60,450 bases of DNA from Gammaproteobacteria bacterium (GTDB lineage Bacteria; Pseudomonadota; Gammaproteobacteria; Ga0077536): contig JADLEV010000028.1 in the NCBI GenBank assembly GCA_020845935.1, positions 1 to 60,450 of the forward strand, given 5' to 3'. Positions 30,445-40,994 of this stretch are shown one piece after another. The notes beneath the pieces were generated by a model. The model made no database searches. It saw only the letters and a program-made list of their open reading frames with translations, and was not told the DNA's origin. Each line of letters begins with the position of its first letter. The stretch's first letter is position 1. The translations under genes and the position numbers were made by a program.

Positions 30445-30720
30445 TCACGACTCCTTCGGGGGCACGTATTCGGCCGGCGCCGCGGAGCCTTCGCCAAAAA
30501 AGAACTTCTCCATCTCCTTTTCGAGGAAGGCGCGATGCTGCCGGTCGATCGGCGACAGCCGGTACTCATTGATCAGCATCGTCTGGTGGCGCAGCCACTG
30601 CTGCCACGCGTCGCGCGACACTTCATTGAAGATCCGCTGGCCGAGCGGGCCGGGATACGGCGCGGCCGGCAAACCTTCCGCTTCGCGGCCGAGCCGCACG
30701 CACTTAACCAGTCGGGCCAT
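30445..30720 (-). CDS. yggX: YggX family Fe(II)-trafficking / oxidative protection protein
   Basis: The 91-residue protein matches YggX: VKCVRLGREAEGL with the single conserved Cys7, QRIFNEVSRDAWQQWLRHQT, LINEYRL and a Glu/Phe-rich helix KEMEKFFFGEG. YggX protects Fe-S proteins in enterobacteria and follows mutY in many gammaproteobacteria. Here its start overlaps the end of mutY by 17 bases, so the two genes are in one operon. MutY itself carries a [4Fe-4S] cluster, which suits the pairing. Confidence 0.95.
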   Translation of the reverse strand: MARLVKCVRLGREAEGLPAAPYPGPLGQRIFNEVSRDAWQQWLRHQTMLINEYRLSPIDRQHRAFLEKEMEKFFFGEGSAAPAEYVPPKES

Positions 30721-31825
30721 GGGTCTTCACTCCTCGATCAGGATCATTGGCAACGGACATCACGGGCTGATGGAACACCGCGGGATTCTTCAGCAGTTGG
30801 CTGACCGGTGTGGCGATACCGATCGCCGCCGGTCGCGCGACGTTATACCAGAGCCGATCTCCCGATGCCATGAGGCGCCGGGCGCCGCCGGACGGCGCGC
30901 AGCGCAGTGGCGTCGCTTCGAGACGGAAGTGCGTGAAGCGGTGGCTGATGCGCGGCAGCTCGTCACCCAGGTCGATGTCGATGCCGAGCCGTGAGCGCGC
31001 GAATTCCCGCGGATCCTCGTCCAGCGCACATTCCGGCAGACACCAAAGGCCGCCCCAGAGGCCGGTGGGCGGGCGCCGCTCCAGCAGGACCTCGCCATCG
31101 GCGCGGACGATGAGCAGCCAGCGCGCGGTCCGCACCGGCTGGCCGCGCGCCGGGCGCCGGCGCGGATAATCGGTCGCGCGCCGCTGCCGCTGCGCGACGC
31201 AGGCGGCGGCGAGCGGACACCTGTCGCAGGCTGGCCGCTCGCGAGTACACACCGTGGCGCCGAGATCCATGATCGCCTGCGTGTACGCGGCGACCCGTTG
31301 CTGCGGCGTGTACTGCTCGGCGAGTTGCCAGAGGCGCCGCTCGCCGGCGGCGATCGTTGGCGGGTCATCGAGCGCGTGGCAACGCGCCAGTACGCGCTTG
31401 ACGTTGCCATCGAGGATCACGGCGCGCCGGCCAAACGCCAGCGCGACGATGGCGCCGGCCGTGGAGCGGCCGATGCCCGGCAGCGTTTGCAGTGTCTCGA
31501 CAGCGTCCGGCAACACGCCGCCATGCCGATCGATGACGCGATGCGCGGCACGATGCAGGTTGCGGGCTCGCGCGTAGTAGCCGAGTCCCGACCAGAGGTG
31601 CAGCACCTGATCGAGTGGCGCGGCCGCGAGCGCGGCGATGGTCGGGAAGTGTCCGATGAATCGGGCAAAGTACGGCATCACCGTCTCGACCTGGGTCTGC
31701 TGCAGCATGATCTCCGAGACCCAGATCCGATACGGCGTCGGCTCGTGCTGCCACGGCAGGTCATGCCGGCCGTGCCGTTCGAACCACGCCAGCAGCGCGG
31801 CGCTGAACTCGAAGGCGCGCGGCAA
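30704..31825 (-). CDS. mutY: A/G-specific adenine DNA glycosylase
   Basis: MutY removes adenine mispaired with 8-oxoguanine. The 373-residue protein has the helix-hairpin-helix LQTLPGIGRSTAGAIVALAF, the catalytic Asp in VILDGNVKRVLAR, and the four Fe-S cysteines spaced C-x6-C-x2-C-x5-C in CTRERPACDRCPLAAAC. The C-terminal NUDIX-like domain (LLERRPPTGLWGGLWCLPE) that recognises 8-oxoG follows. A short extra tail after the domain overlaps yggX. It lies 6 bases downstream of asmA. Confidence 0.97.
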   Translation of the reverse strand: MPRAFEFSAALLAWFERHGRHDLPWQHEPTPYRIWVSEIMLQQTQVETVMPYFARFIGHFPTIAALAAAPLDQVLHLWSGLGYYARARNLHRAAHRVIDRHGGVLPDAVETLQTLPGIGRSTAGAIVALAFGRRAVILDGNVKRVLARCHALDDPPTIAAGERRLWQLAEQYTPQQRVAAYTQAIMDLGATVCTRERPACDRCPLAAACVAQRQRRATDYPRRRPARGQPVRTARWLLIVRADGEVLLERRPPTGLWGGLWCLPECALDEDPREFARSRLGIDIDLGDELPRISHRFTHFRLEATPLRCAPSGGARRLMASGDRLWYNVARPAAIGIATPVSQLLKNPAVFHQPVMSVANDPDRGVKTHGPTG

Positions 31826-31831
31826 CCGCGA

Positions 31832-34801
31832 TTACCGGTTCAGCAGATTCTCCAACCCGCGGCGCAACAGTTCCTTGCCCGACTGTGGTTGTTGCTGTTG
31901 CTGCTCGGCCGGAGGTGTTTCGGTCGCCTGATCCTTCTTGCCGCCTTGCAGCAGGCGTTGCACCTGGTCCGTGATCACGCTGGTGCCGACCGCCTGCGCG
32001 ATCTTGCTGACATCCGGCAGGCAGCTCACTTCGGGTGACTTCGGCGGTGCGGCGCGGCAGGCAACCGGTATGCCGTAGCCGCCAAGGTCATATCGCTGCT
32101 CGTTGCGGGTCGCGGTCGCCGGATCGACGCCCAGCTCCAGCCGGTAATCGACCGCGCCGGTATTGAGGTCATACAGCACGCCGTTGCCCTGCACGCGGAT
32201 ACCCGGTGTCAACAGGACGAAGTCGTCACTGCGCATGACGCCGCCGGTAACCTGGATCGAGCCGCCGAGCTGCTCGAACGGTGTGTCGCCGTCCTTGCGG
32301 ATCATGCTGAAGCTCTTGCTGCGGATCATCAGCTCGGTCTGCCGCAGCACCGCGGGAATGTCGATGCCGTGATAGACGCCATCGCGGATCATGAAGGTGC
32401 CCGGGCCGGCCAGGCTCTGTTTCAGCAGTGCCGAATCGGCGCCGCTGCCGGTGAGCGCCGCGGCGAACTCGGCGGTGCCCGCCACCTGACCGGAACTCTT
32501 GTTGTTCAAATCGGCCAGCAGCGGCGAGATATCGACGCCCTTCAGTTCGGTCTGGAATTCAAGCCGCGGCACCGCGCCGGTGGCATTCAGCGTGATCCGG
32601 CCGAGGTAACTGCCGCGATAGAGCGACGCCGCGATCGGATCGAGCTTGATCGTGCCGCCGGCCGCGGCGAGCGCCAGATGCACATTGCTCAACTGCAGGC
32701 CGGACAGGCGCAATGCCGCGATCTTCAGATCGCCGGACGCGTTCAGCGCGCGCAGTGTTTCAACCGGCAGTTCGGCCGCCGCCGCGGCGGCCGCTTCCGG
32801 TGCTGGCGCTGCCTTGCCCTTGCCCTGCGGCTGCGGCGGCAGATAGCGATCGGCGTCGAGCCGATCGGCCTCGAAGGCGAACTCGAGCCCCGGCCGGTCG
32901 CCTCCGCGCGCGGCGAGCTTGCCGCGGATGCTGGCGTCGTCGAGACCGAGAACGATGTCGTTCAGCGCGAACTCGCCTGCGCTGCCGGCAAAATTGCCGC
33001 GCAGCGCAACCTGACTCAGCGCCTTGGCATCGGCCATCTCCGGCAGCTCCTGGCGCAAGCGCCGCAATACCTCGCGCAGGTTGAACGGCTTCAGTTCGAT
33101 CGCGCCATCGAATTTCGGTTCTGCCCGCAATCCCGTTGCGTGCAATTTGCCGTTGCCATCGATGCCCAGACCGGTGATGCCGAGCTCGGTGACGGTCAGA
33201 TCGCCGCGTTCAAGGTTGGCGGTCGCGGCACCAGCGGTCACCGCGAGATCGAGTGGCGCGCCGTCACCCGGCCCGGCGACGGTCGCCTTGATCGCCAGCG
33301 GCGCGACGTTCAGCTCGCCGGTCGTGCCGTGCAATTCGGCATCGATCGCCAGCGTGCGGACCGACTCGCCCAGCCCCGGATTGGCGACGGCACCGAGCAG
33401 CGGGCCGGCCGGTTCGCCGCGTAGCGCGAGCTTGCCGGCGATGGCGCCGGAGGCGCGATTGATGTCGTCGGCCTTGAAGTTCCCGGTGACGCCATAACCG
33501 AGACCGCTCAGTTCGAGCTGTGACAACTCGACCTGCCCGGAGCCGAGATCGGCATTGAACTGCGTCACCGCGGTGAACGCCTTGTCGCGCACCGCGCCGA
33601 GACTCTCGGCCATCCGCAGCAACGGCTTTTCCTTCGTGCTCTGGAACTGCCCGAGCACCGCGAGCACCGCCGGCAGATCGGGTCCGGATGCGGTGATGCT
33701 GCCGGTGACGGCCGGCTGGTCGCGATCGAGATTGCGCGCGTTCAGCTCGCCGCGCAGGTTGGCGCCGAGCAGGTCAAGCGTGAATTCCGGCACGCTCGCG
33801 GTGCCCTTGTCCGGATTCACGTCGAAGCGGGTGGCGAGCGTGAAGGAGCGATCCCGCGCCTGCCGCAACTGCGCCGCGGCGGCGAGCTCGGCGACGCGAA
33901 ACAGCAGCGCCAGATCCTGTCCGCTGGCGCGCAGTTCGCCGCGCGTGCCGGCAGCGCCGGCCAGTTCGATCTGGCCGGACAGTTCGCTGCCGAGGCCGGA
34001 CAGCGCGAGGTTGCGCAGTTGTGTCGTGCCCGCCTTGAGATCGCCTTCGACCGCGGCACGGGCGCTGATGACGGCGGCGCCGCCCGGCAGATTGTTGCCG
34101 CGCAGCGTGGTCTCCAGCACCAGATCGTCGATGCGATAGTGCTGCGCGTTGAGTTCGTACTGCAGCGTGCCGCGCAGCTCCGCGCCACCATCGAGCGCCG
34201 GCCGGGTCGCCGTGCCGTTCAGGCTCAGGCGCAACGCGATCGGCTCGCCGACGACGAAGGCGTCGGTGGCGGCGGCGAGATCGCGGATCGTGACCTGTTG
34301 CGGTGCGTCCGGCGTCGCATCGGTATAGCTGATCGCCGCATCCTGGATGTCGATGCCGCCCAGCGTGATCCCGCCGAGTTGCAGCGGTTCGCCTTCGCTG
34401 CTGGCGAGGCCGTCCCAGTTGGCGGCGCCGGTGGCGTTGCGGACAAGGTTCAGGCGCAGGCCGTGCAGGCGCACCGCGTCGAGCACGATGTCACGGCGCA
34501 ACAACAGCGGTGCGGTGGCCAGCGCGATCTGAAACTCCCGCACCGCGAACATCGGCTCGTCGCCGAAGCCGGGTGCGTTGGTGAAGTTGACCGCGCCGGT
34601 CTTGAGCGACAGTTTCGGCCAGAAGCCGACCTCGACCGGGCCGGTGAATTCGAGCTTGCGGCCGGTCTGTTCGAACACGCGGTTGGCGACGAAGTCCTTG
34701 ACGTCATCCCCGTCGATGACCGAAAGCACGATCACCGGGACTGCGAGCACGACCACGACGATGGCGATGAGAGCGAAAACGACGATGCGGACTGGTTTCA
34801 T
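31832..34801 (-). CDS. AsmA family membrane protein
   Basis: The 989-residue protein begins with a single membrane segment (about residues 5-28) and continues with a long periplasmic beta-rich repeat region typical of AsmA/TamB-like proteins, with the AsmA domain at the start (FVANRVFEQTGRKLEFTGPV) and AsmA_2 at the end (VYHGIDIPAVLRQTELMI). AsmA-like proteins are linked to lipid movement or outer-membrane assembly between the two membranes. The position just before mutY is conserved in pseudomonads. The C-terminus is Gln-rich (EQQQQQPQ). The start at 34801 gives the membrane anchor directly. Confidence 0.92.
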   Translation of the reverse strand: MKPVRIVVFALIAIVVVVLAVPVIVLSVIDGDDVKDFVANRVFEQTGRKLEFTGPVEVGFWPKLSLKTGAVNFTNAPGFGDEPMFAVREFQIALATAPLLLRRDIVLDAVRLHGLRLNLVRNATGAANWDGLASSEGEPLQLGGITLGGIDIQDAAISYTDATPDAPQQVTIRDLAAATDAFVVGEPIALRLSLNGTATRPALDGGAELRGTLQYELNAQHYRIDDLVLETTLRGNNLPGGAAVISARAAVEGDLKAGTTQLRNLALSGLGSELSGQIELAGAAGTRGELRASGQDLALLFRVAELAAAAQLRQARDRSFTLATRFDVNPDKGTASVPEFTLDLLGANLRGELNARNLDRDQPAVTGSITASGPDLPAVLAVLGQFQSTKEKPLLRMAESLGAVRDKAFTAVTQFNADLGSGQVELSQLELSGLGYGVTGNFKADDINRASGAIAGKLALRGEPAGPLLGAVANPGLGESVRTLAIDAELHGTTGELNVAPLAIKATVAGPGDGAPLDLAVTAGAATANLERGDLTVTELGITGLGIDGNGKLHATGLRAEPKFDGAIELKPFNLREVLRRLRQELPEMADAKALSQVALRGNFAGSAGEFALNDIVLGLDDASIRGKLAARGGDRPGLEFAFEADRLDADRYLPPQPQGKGKAAPAPEAAAAAAAELPVETLRALNASGDLKIAALRLSGLQLSNVHLALAAAGGTIKLDPIAASLYRGSYLGRITLNATGAVPRLEFQTELKGVDISPLLADLNNKSSGQVAGTAEFAAALTGSGADSALLKQSLAGPGTFMIRDGVYHGIDIPAVLRQTELMIRSKSFSMIRKDGDTPFEQLGGSIQVTGGVMRSDDFVLLTPGIRVQGNGVLYDLNTGAVDYRLELGVDPATATRNEQRYDLGGYGIPVACRAAPPKSPEVSCLPDVSKIAQAVGTSVITDQVQRLLQGGKKDQATETPPAEQQQQQPQSGKELLRRGLENLLNR

Positions 34802-34993
34802 GTGCGTCTCCTCGAACCGGAACAGCCGGCCAACGTTGTTCTGGCCATGCTACACCCGCATGAGTGCCACCGCGCCGGTGACCGTGGTCGGCTGTGCGGA
34901 TTGGCAAGGCGAGCCCTGCCCTCGCCAGACCGTACGCGCGCCTGGATGGGCGCGACGCTGAACAAGTCCAGAAGTGACTCGTTCAGAGCCTGT

Positions 34994-36427
34994 TCAGCGA
35001 GAACTCAGGCGTTTGCGCCCGCGGACGATCGCGGCGCGGACCTGCGCCGGCGCCGTTGCGCCAAGGTGATCGCGGGCGAGCAGCGCGCCTTCGACGGTCA
35101 GCAGCTCGTAGATTTCCTCGGTGACCGGCGCGTGGCCGCCGCCGAGTTCGGTGAGGCTGAGTTGCGCGAGATCGCAGCCCTTGGCGATAGCGGTGCGTAC
35201 CGCCTGACCGACAATCGCGTGCGCGTCGCGGAACGGCACGCCGCGGCGCACCAGATAGTCGGCGAAATCGGTCGCTGTGGTGAAACCCTGGGCCGCGGCT
35301 TGCAGCAGGTGCTCGCGCCGCGGCTCGATTGCCGGGATTAGATCGGCGAACGCGCGCAGACAGTCATGCACGGTATCGGCGGTGTCGAACAGCGGTTCCT
35401 TGTCTTCCTGGTTGTCCTTGTTGTACGCCAGCGGTTGCGACTTCATCAGCATCAGCAGGCCCATCAGATGACCGGTGACCCGGCCGGACTTGCCGCGTAC
35501 CAGCTCCGGCACGTCCGGATTCTTCTTCTGCGGCATGATGGAACTGCCGGTGCAGAACGCATCGGGCAGCTCGATGAAACGGAATTGCTGCGAGCTCCAC
35601 AGCACCAGCTCCTCGGCGATGCGCGACAGATGGATCATCGTCAGCGCCGCGCAGGAGGCGAACTCGATCGCGAAATCGCGATCGCTGACGGCGTCCAGCG
35701 AATTCTCCGCGACCGCGGCGAAGCCGAGCAATTCGGCGACCCGTTCGCGCCGGATCGGAAAGGTCGTGCCAGCGAGCGCGGCGGCGCCGAGCGGCAGCAC
35801 GTTGACGCGCTTGCGGCAGTCGGCGAAGCGGGCACGATCGCGCAGCAGCATCTCGAACCAGGCGAGCACATGGTGGCCGAGCGTGATCGGCTGTGCCGGT
35901 TGCAGGTGGGTGAAGCCGGGCATCGCGGTATCCGCCTCGCGTTCGGCGAAGTCGAGCAGTGCGCCGAGCAGCCGCAGCAGTTGTCGGTCGAGGACGTCGA
36001 CGGTGTCGCGCAGATACAGCCGCAGATCGGTCGCGACCTGATCGTTGCGCGAGCGGGCGGTGTGCAGTTTCTTGCCAACCTCGCCGATACGGGCGATCAG
36101 CGCCGACTCGATGTTCATGTGCACGTCTTCGCGGGCGACGGACCAGGTGAAGTGGCCGGCATCGATCTCGGCGCGGATCGCAGTGAGGCCGGCGACGATC
36201 TGCTGTTGTTCGGCGGCGCCGAGAATGCCGGCCTCGGCCAGCATCGTCGCATGCGCGATCGAGCCGGCGATGTCCTGCGCATACAGCCGCCGGTCGAAGG
36301 CGACCGAGGCGGTGAAGGCTTCGACGAAACGATCCGTGGCTTGCTCGAAACGGCCGCCCCACGGCTTTTCGGTTGCTTGCGACTGGGGCTGTGGTTCGGC
36401 GTCCGCGGCGGGTATGCTTGGCTTCAT
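34994..36427 (-). CDS. argH: Argininosuccinate lyase
   Basis: ArgH splits argininosuccinate into arginine and fumarate. The 477-residue protein has the fumarase-superfamily signature [15 protein letters not shown] (catalytic Ser loop), [19 protein letters not shown] and [17 protein letters not shown]. The N-terminus has about 20 extra Gln/Pro-rich residues before KPWGGRF. The ATG at 36427 is used; the frame runs open for another 1.2 kb upstream only because it lies antisense to algZ. A -10-like TATACT (36460-36465, minus strand) is 33 bases before the start. argH divergent from algZR is the Pseudomonas arrangement. Confidence 0.96.
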   Translation of the reverse strand: MKPSIPAADAEPQPQSQATEKPWGGRFEQATDRFVEAFTASVAFDRRLYAQDIAGSIAHATMLAEAGILGAAEQQQIVAGLTAIRAEIDAGHFTWSVAREDVHMNIESALIARIGEVGKKLHTARSRNDQVATDLRLYLRDTVDVLDRQLLRLLGALLDFAEREADTAMPGFTHLQPAQPITLGHHVLAWFEMLLRDRARFADCRKRVNVLPLGAAALAGTTFPIRRERVAELLGFAAVAENSLDAVSDRDFAIEFASCAALTMIHLSRIAEELVLWSSQQFRFIELPDAFCTGSSIMPQKKNPDVPELVRGKSGRVTGHLMGLLMLMKSQPLAYNKDNQEDKEPLFDTADTVHDCLRAFADLIPAIEPRREHLLQAAAQGFTTATDFADYLVRRGVPFRDAHAIVGQAVRTAIAKGCDLAQLSLTELGGGHAPVTEEIYELLTVEGALLARDHLGATAPAQVRAAIVRGRKRLSSR

Positions 36428-36469
36428 GCGGCGCTTTCGGTGATCTCGAAACGGGAGACAGTATAACTG

Positions 36470-37528
36470 ATGGAACCAACCGGCCGGCGCGCGACAGGCG
36501 AGCTGTTCCTGCCAGAACTGTGCGGACTGCGGCCGGCGTTTCTGGTGATTCTGTTTGCCCAGTTGCTCGCGATCATGCTGGCGCTGGCGCCGGCCGGTGA
36601 ACCGCGGTCGCGGTTCGAGACGTTCGGTTTCATTTCCCTCTATACGCAACTCATCGCGTTGCTGATCGCGGCGACGCTGTGCCTCGCGCGCGGCTGGCTG
36701 GCGCGCTTGCCGGAGCCGATCGCGGTCGGCACGAGTTATCTGCTGACGCTGCTCGCGACCGCGGTCGTCGCCGAGCTTGCCTGGTGGACGCTCGGCGCGC
36801 GGCCGGGTCCGATCCGCTCCGGACATGGCGCGTTTCTGTTGCGCACGCTTGGGATCAGTGTGATCGTCAATGCGCTGGCGTTGCGCTACTTCTATGTCCA
36901 GCATCACTGGCGGCGGCAGATCGAGGCGGAGTCGCGAGCCCGGCTGCAAGCGCTGCAATCGCGCATCCGGCCACATTTCTTTTTCAACTGCATGAACACC
37001 ATCGCCAGTCTGACCCGGACCAGTCCGGTACTCGCCGAACGCGCGGTCGAGGATCTGGCCGAGCTGTTTCGCGCCAGCCTGGCCGATGGCACGCGGCTGG
37101 TTTCGGTCGCGGAGGAATTGCGCCTGGCGCGGCACTATCTCGAGATCGAGGCGCTGCGGCTCGGCGATCGGCTCGCCGTCGAATGGCACATCGACGAGCT
37201 GCCGCAAGATGCGCGACTGCCGGCGCTGACGCTGCAGCCGCTGCTGGAAAACGCGATCCACTACGGCATCGAACCGCTGACCGAAGGGGGCACGATCACC
37301 GTGACCGGCATCCGGCGGCAAGAACGACTGTCGATCGTGATTGCGAATCCGCTCGGCCTGGCACGGCCGAAGCGTGCCGGCAGCCGCATGGCGCAGGACA
37401 ATGTGCGCGAGCGCCTCGCCGCGCACTTCGGGCCGGACGGGACGCTGACCATCAGCCAGACCGAGACCAGTTATACAGTGCAGCTGAATTTTCCTTGCCT
37501 GAGCAGCGATGCGCATCCTGATCGTTGA
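36470..37528 (+). CDS. algZ: AlgZ/FimS-like LytS-family sensor histidine kinase
   Basis: The 352-residue inner-membrane protein has about four membrane segments in the first 145 residues, then the His_kinase domain with the phospho-acceptor His169 in [15 protein letters not shown], and a degenerate HATPase domain ([14 protein letters not shown]). This is the unorthodox kinase family of AlgZ/FimS, which works with AlgR. No extracytoplasmic sensor domain is present, so the signal is unknown. It overlaps algR by 20 bases. Confidence 0.92.
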   Translation: MEPTGRRATGELFLPELCGLRPAFLVILFAQLLAIMLALAPAGEPRSRFETFGFISLYTQLIALLIAATLCLARGWLARLPEPIAVGTSYLLTLLATAVVAELAWWTLGARPGPIRSGHGAFLLRTLGISVIVNALALRYFYVQHHWRRQIEAESRARLQALQSRIRPHFFFNCMNTIASLTRTSPVLAERAVEDLAELFRASLADGTRLVSVAEELRLARHYLEIEALRLGDRLAVEWHIDELPQDARLPALTLQPLLENAIHYGIEPLTEGGTITVTGIRRQERLSIVIANPLGLARPKRAGSRMAQDNVRERLAAHFGPDGTLTISQTETSYTVQLNFPCLSSDAHPDR

Positions 37529-38231
37529 CGACGAGCCGCTGGCCCGGGCCCGGCTGCGCGCCCAGCTCGGCGATCTCGCCCGCGGTACCGTGGTCGGCGA
37601 GGCCGGCAATGGCATCGAGGCCTTGCGCTTAGCGCAGGAGTTGCGCCCCGATCTGGTCCTGCTCGACATCCGCATGCCAGGCATGGACGGCATCGAGACC
37701 GCGCGTCATCTCGCCCGGCTGCACGATGGCCCGGCGGTGATCTTCACCACCGCCTATGACGCGCATGCGCTGGCGGCCTTCGAGGCGCGCGCGATCGATT
37801 ACCTGCTGAAACCAATCCGTACGGAGCGGCTGCGCGAAGCCCTGGACCGGGTGGCGTTGCGGTCGCGCGGTCCGGCGCCGGACCCGGAGGGCATGAGCAC
37901 GGCGCGGACGCATTTGAGCGCCTGGTCCAAAGGCCGGCTGGTGCTGGTCGCGGTCGACGAGATCCGTTGCCTGTGCGCCGATCAGCGCTACGTGCGCGCG
38001 GTGTGGCCCGAGGGCGAGTTGCTGCTCGACGAATCGCTGCGGACGTTGGAAGAGGAACTGGGCGACCGGTTCCTGCGCGCGCATCGCACCGCGCTGGTGG
38101 CGGTGCGCTACGTCCGCTGCCTCGAACCGGACGGTGCCGGCGGCAATCATCTCCTGCTCGATGGTGTCGCCGAAGTCGTCCCGGTCAGCCGCCGCGTGCT
38201 GGCCGACGTTCGCCGCCGGCTGCGAGGCTAG
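37509..38231 (+). CDS. algR: AlgR-like LytTR response regulator
   Basis: The 240-residue protein has a receiver domain with phospho-acceptor Asp53 in [13 protein letters not shown] and a C-terminal LytTR DNA-binding domain (about 140-240, with [11 protein letters not shown] and PVSRRVL). In Pseudomonas AlgR controls alginate, twitching motility and virulence. The target genes here cannot be told. In pseudomonads hemC follows algR. Here a convergent radical SAM gene ends 5 bases away. Confidence 0.94.
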   Translation: MRILIVDDEPLARARLRAQLGDLARGTVVGEAGNGIEALRLAQELRPDLVLLDIRMPGMDGIETARHLARLHDGPAVIFTTAYDAHALAAFEARAIDYLLKPIRTERLREALDRVALRSRGPAPDPEGMSTARTHLSAWSKGRLVLVAVDEIRCLCADQRYVRAVWPEGELLLDESLRTLEEELGDRFLRAHRTALVAVRYVRCLEPDGAGGNHLLLDGVAEVVPVSRRVLADVRRRLRG

Positions 38232-38236
38232 GCGGC

Positions 38237-40111
38237 TTACCTCTCGCTCAGCACGACGTTGAACACCGACGAATCGATCGGTAGCAGTGGCCGCATCGCG
38301 GCGCTGACGTGAATCGAGATCCGATCGCCGAAGCGTGCCAATTGGCGCAGCAAACCTTCGAGATGCTCCCGCTGGTTCGCCGCCAGTTCCTCGATGCGCA
38401 CCGACACCGTCGCCGGGGTGCGTTGCAACATCCGCTCGATGCGATCGGCGCAGGAGGTGAAGAAGCGCGCATCCACCGCACCGCGCAGCGTCAACCCGAG
38501 CTCGGCGCCGAGTTCGCTGAGTGCAAGCGATGCCTGCAAGGTGCCTTGGCGCAGCGCCACCGCGCATTGCCGGCGGATCTGCGCCAGCGCCTGGTGGCCG
38601 AGGCGATGCGCTCGCGCCGGATCCGGTTGGAACTTGCGCTCGACGTAATCGCGGATCGACAACCCGGCAATCCAGTCGCCAATGATGCTTGGCCAGCGGC
38701 ACGGCGCGGTCAGCGGCACGGTGCGCAGGAATTCGAACCAGCGCCGCGGCCCGCCGGGCAGGATGCCGTGGCGCAGCAGCCGCAGCAGGATGGTCAGCCG
38801 CTCACGGCGGGCATAGCCCGGCGCGCTGGCCGGGCGGCGCAACGAGCGCGCCTTGTGGCGGATGCGCAGCGCGATGCCGCGATCGCTGGTCAGCCGCTGG
38901 AACAGCGCGCGATAGGCCGCGACCATCGCATCGTATTCCATGTTGCGCGGACGGAAGTTGGTGCCGGCGCGGGTGTTGTCCTCGTGCGCCTCGGCGCACA
39001 GCAGCCGGCCTTCGCGCTGCAAGCGCTCATACAGCGGCGTGCGCGGCAGCGCGGTCAGCAAGCCGACCATCGCCACCTGGATACCCGAGGCGCCGATGAA
39101 CCGCTCCTGGCGAGCGAAGGTGTCCAGCGTGTCGTTGTCGAAGCCGACGATGAACCCCGCCATCACGTCGATGCCATGGGCGTAGATGTGGTGCAGCGAG
39201 CCAAGCAGATCCTTGCGCAGGTTCTGTGTCTTGCCGGTCTCGCGCAGGCTGGCCGGATCCGGTGATTCGATGCCGATGAACACCCAGCCGAATCGCGCCT
39301 GGCGGAACAGGTCGAGCAGTTCGTCGTCGCCGGCCAGATTCATCGAGACTTCGGTGCCGAAGCTGAACGGGTAATCGTGCCGGCGCTGGTAGTCGATCAG
39401 GAAGTGCAGCAGCTCGCGCACCTTGCCGTGATGCCCGATCAGATTGTCATCGACGAAGAACACCGAGCGCACTTCCTGCGCCCGCAGCAAATCGAGCTCC
39501 CGCCCGATCTGTTCCGGCGTCTTGCTGCGCTGGCGGCGGCCGAACATCACGATGATGTCGCAGAACTCGCAGTGAAACGGACAACCGCGCGAGAACTGGA
39601 GGCCGACGTTGGTGTACCGATTCAGCTTCAGCAGGTCGAAGCGCGGCGTCGGCGAATCGGCCAGATCGACGGTGCCCTCCTCGCGATACAGCGGCTGCGC
39701 CGTGCCGGCGGTGAAGTCGGCGCAGAACCTGGGCCAGATGTATTCCGCCTCGCCGGAGATGACCGTATCGGCGATGCCCTGATAACGCTCGGGGCAGAGC
39801 GAGGCATAGCTGCCGCCGGCGACGACGTAATGGCCGCGGTCGCGGTAATAGCGCAGCAGTTCGCTCTGGCGCGCGTACTGCACGCCCATGCCGCAGATGC
39901 CGATCAGATCGGCCGCGGGATCGAGCGGTACGCTCTCGACATTCTCGTCGACGATGGTCACCTGCCAATCCGGTGGACACAGCGCCGCGAGCGTGGCAAG
40001 TCCCAAAGGTGGATTGATGGCGCGCTTGCCGGGCAATACCTGTTGCAGCGCCCAGCGAAAACTCCAGAAGCTTTCCGGAAAACGGGGATTGATCAGCAGC
40101 AGTCGAGGCAT
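38237..40111 (-). CDS. B12-binding domain radical SAM protein
   Basis: The 624-residue protein has an N-terminal cobalamin-binding-like domain (about 1-150), then the radical SAM cluster motif with Cys177, Cys181 and Cys184 in SRGCPFHCEFCD, and a DUF4070-like C-terminal part with many Arg residues. Enzymes of this class methylate or rearrange unreactive carbons; related ones act in hopanoid and antibiotic synthesis. The substrate is unknown and no biosynthetic neighbours are present. The first domain lacks an obvious DxHxxG cobalamin motif, so B12 use is not certain. Confidence 0.85.
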   Translation of the reverse strand: MPRLLLINPRFPESFWSFRWALQQVLPGKRAINPPLGLATLAALCPPDWQVTIVDENVESVPLDPAADLIGICGMGVQYARQSELLRYYRDRGHYVVAGGSYASLCPERYQGIADTVISGEAEYIWPRFCADFTAGTAQPLYREEGTVDLADSPTPRFDLLKLNRYTNVGLQFSRGCPFHCEFCDIIVMFGRRQRSKTPEQIGRELDLLRAQEVRSVFFVDDNLIGHHGKVRELLHFLIDYQRRHDYPFSFGTEVSMNLAGDDELLDLFRQARFGWVFIGIESPDPASLRETGKTQNLRKDLLGSLHHIYAHGIDVMAGFIVGFDNDTLDTFARQERFIGASGIQVAMVGLLTALPRTPLYERLQREGRLLCAEAHEDNTRAGTNFRPRNMEYDAMVAAYRALFQRLTSDRGIALRIRHKARSLRRPASAPGYARRERLTILLRLLRHGILPGGPRRWFEFLRTVPLTAPCRWPSIIGDWIAGLSIRDYVERKFQPDPARAHRLGHQALAQIRRQCAVALRQGTLQASLALSELGAELGLTLRGAVDARFFTSCADRIERMLQRTPATVSVRIEELAANQREHLEGLLRQLARFGDRISIHVSAAMRPLLPIDSSVFNVVLSER

Positions 40112-40216
40112 GCTTCAGCCCTCATCGCGACAACGCCGCCCGCCGGCGTGGCGCTGGCGAACGGCGGTTAGCGTAGCAGGGATGACGATGGGAATTAAGA
40201 TGGGCCCGCCGAGGGC

Positions 40217-40984
40217 TCAGGCGAAGGTCGCGAGTACCGGAGTGTGGTCGGACGGCCGTTCCCAGCCGCGGGGTTCGCGGTCGATGACGCAGCCGCGGCA
40301 GGCCGCGGCTGCGGCGGGTGAGGCGAGCACGAGATCGATCCGCAGGCCCAGATTGCGGCGAAAGCCGGCGGCGCGGTAATCCCACCAGGAATAGGCGCCG
40401 TCGGGCTGCGGAAACAGGCGAAAGACATCGACCAGACCGAGCGCCAGCAGCCGGAAATACCGTTCGCGCTCCGGCGGGCTGACCAGCACCGATCCTTCCC
40501 AGGCCTTGGGGTCGTGCACGTCGCGATCTTCCGGCGCGATGTTGAAGTCGCCGAGCACGATCAGCGGTTCGGGCGCGCGCAGCAATTCGCCGACATGGGC
40601 GATGAGCGCGTCCAGCCAGGCGAGCTTGTAGCGATACTTGTCGCTGCCGACCTCGGCGCCATTCGGCACATACAGATTGAGTAGGCGCAGCTCGCCATGC
40701 CGCGTCAACAGCACGCGCCGTTGCGGATCGGCGAACCCGGGCAGTTCGGTGCCGAGCAATTCGCCCGGGCTGCGCGCCAGCGTCGCGACGCCGTTGAAGG
40801 TCTTCTGTCCCGCGTACAGCGCGTGATAACCGGCCGCGCCGATCGCCTCGCCGGGAAAGTCCTCGTCCGGAACCTTGGTCTCCTGCAACGCGATGATGTC
40901 CGGCAGCGTCGCCGCGGACCAGGACAGCAGGAGCGGCAGACGCGCGCGCAACGAATTGACGTTCCAGGTGGCGATGGTCGGCAC
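40217..40984 (-). CDS. xthA: Exodeoxyribonuclease III
   Basis: This AP endonuclease and 3'-exonuclease acts in base-excision repair. The 255-residue protein shows the exonuclease III motifs: ATWNVNSLRARL at the start, LQETKVPDEDFP, NLYVPNGAEV, LGDFNIAPEDRDVHDP and the C-terminal SDHTPVLATF with the catalytic His. The start is a GTG at 40984. It lies 10 bases from the convergent-strand-neutral GIDE gene upstream on the same strand, so the two could be cotranscribed. Confidence 0.95.
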   Translation of the reverse strand: MPTIATWNVNSLRARLPLLLSWSAATLPDIIALQETKVPDEDFPGEAIGAAGYHALYAGQKTFNGVATLARSPGELLGTELPGFADPQRRVLLTRHGELRLLNLYVPNGAEVGSDKYRYKLAWLDALIAHVGELLRAPEPLIVLGDFNIAPEDRDVHDPKAWEGSVLVSPPERERYFRLLALGLVDVFRLFPQPDGAYSWWDYRAAGFRRNLGLRIDLVLASPAAAAACRGCVIDREPRGWERPSDHTPVLATFA

Positions 40985-40994
40985 GGTGCGGGCC

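Noticed and set aside
36428-37693. Extension of argH upstream to about 899 residues
   Set aside because: The extra 422 codons lie antisense to algZ and do not resemble ArgH. The ATG at 36427 gives the known N-terminal region.
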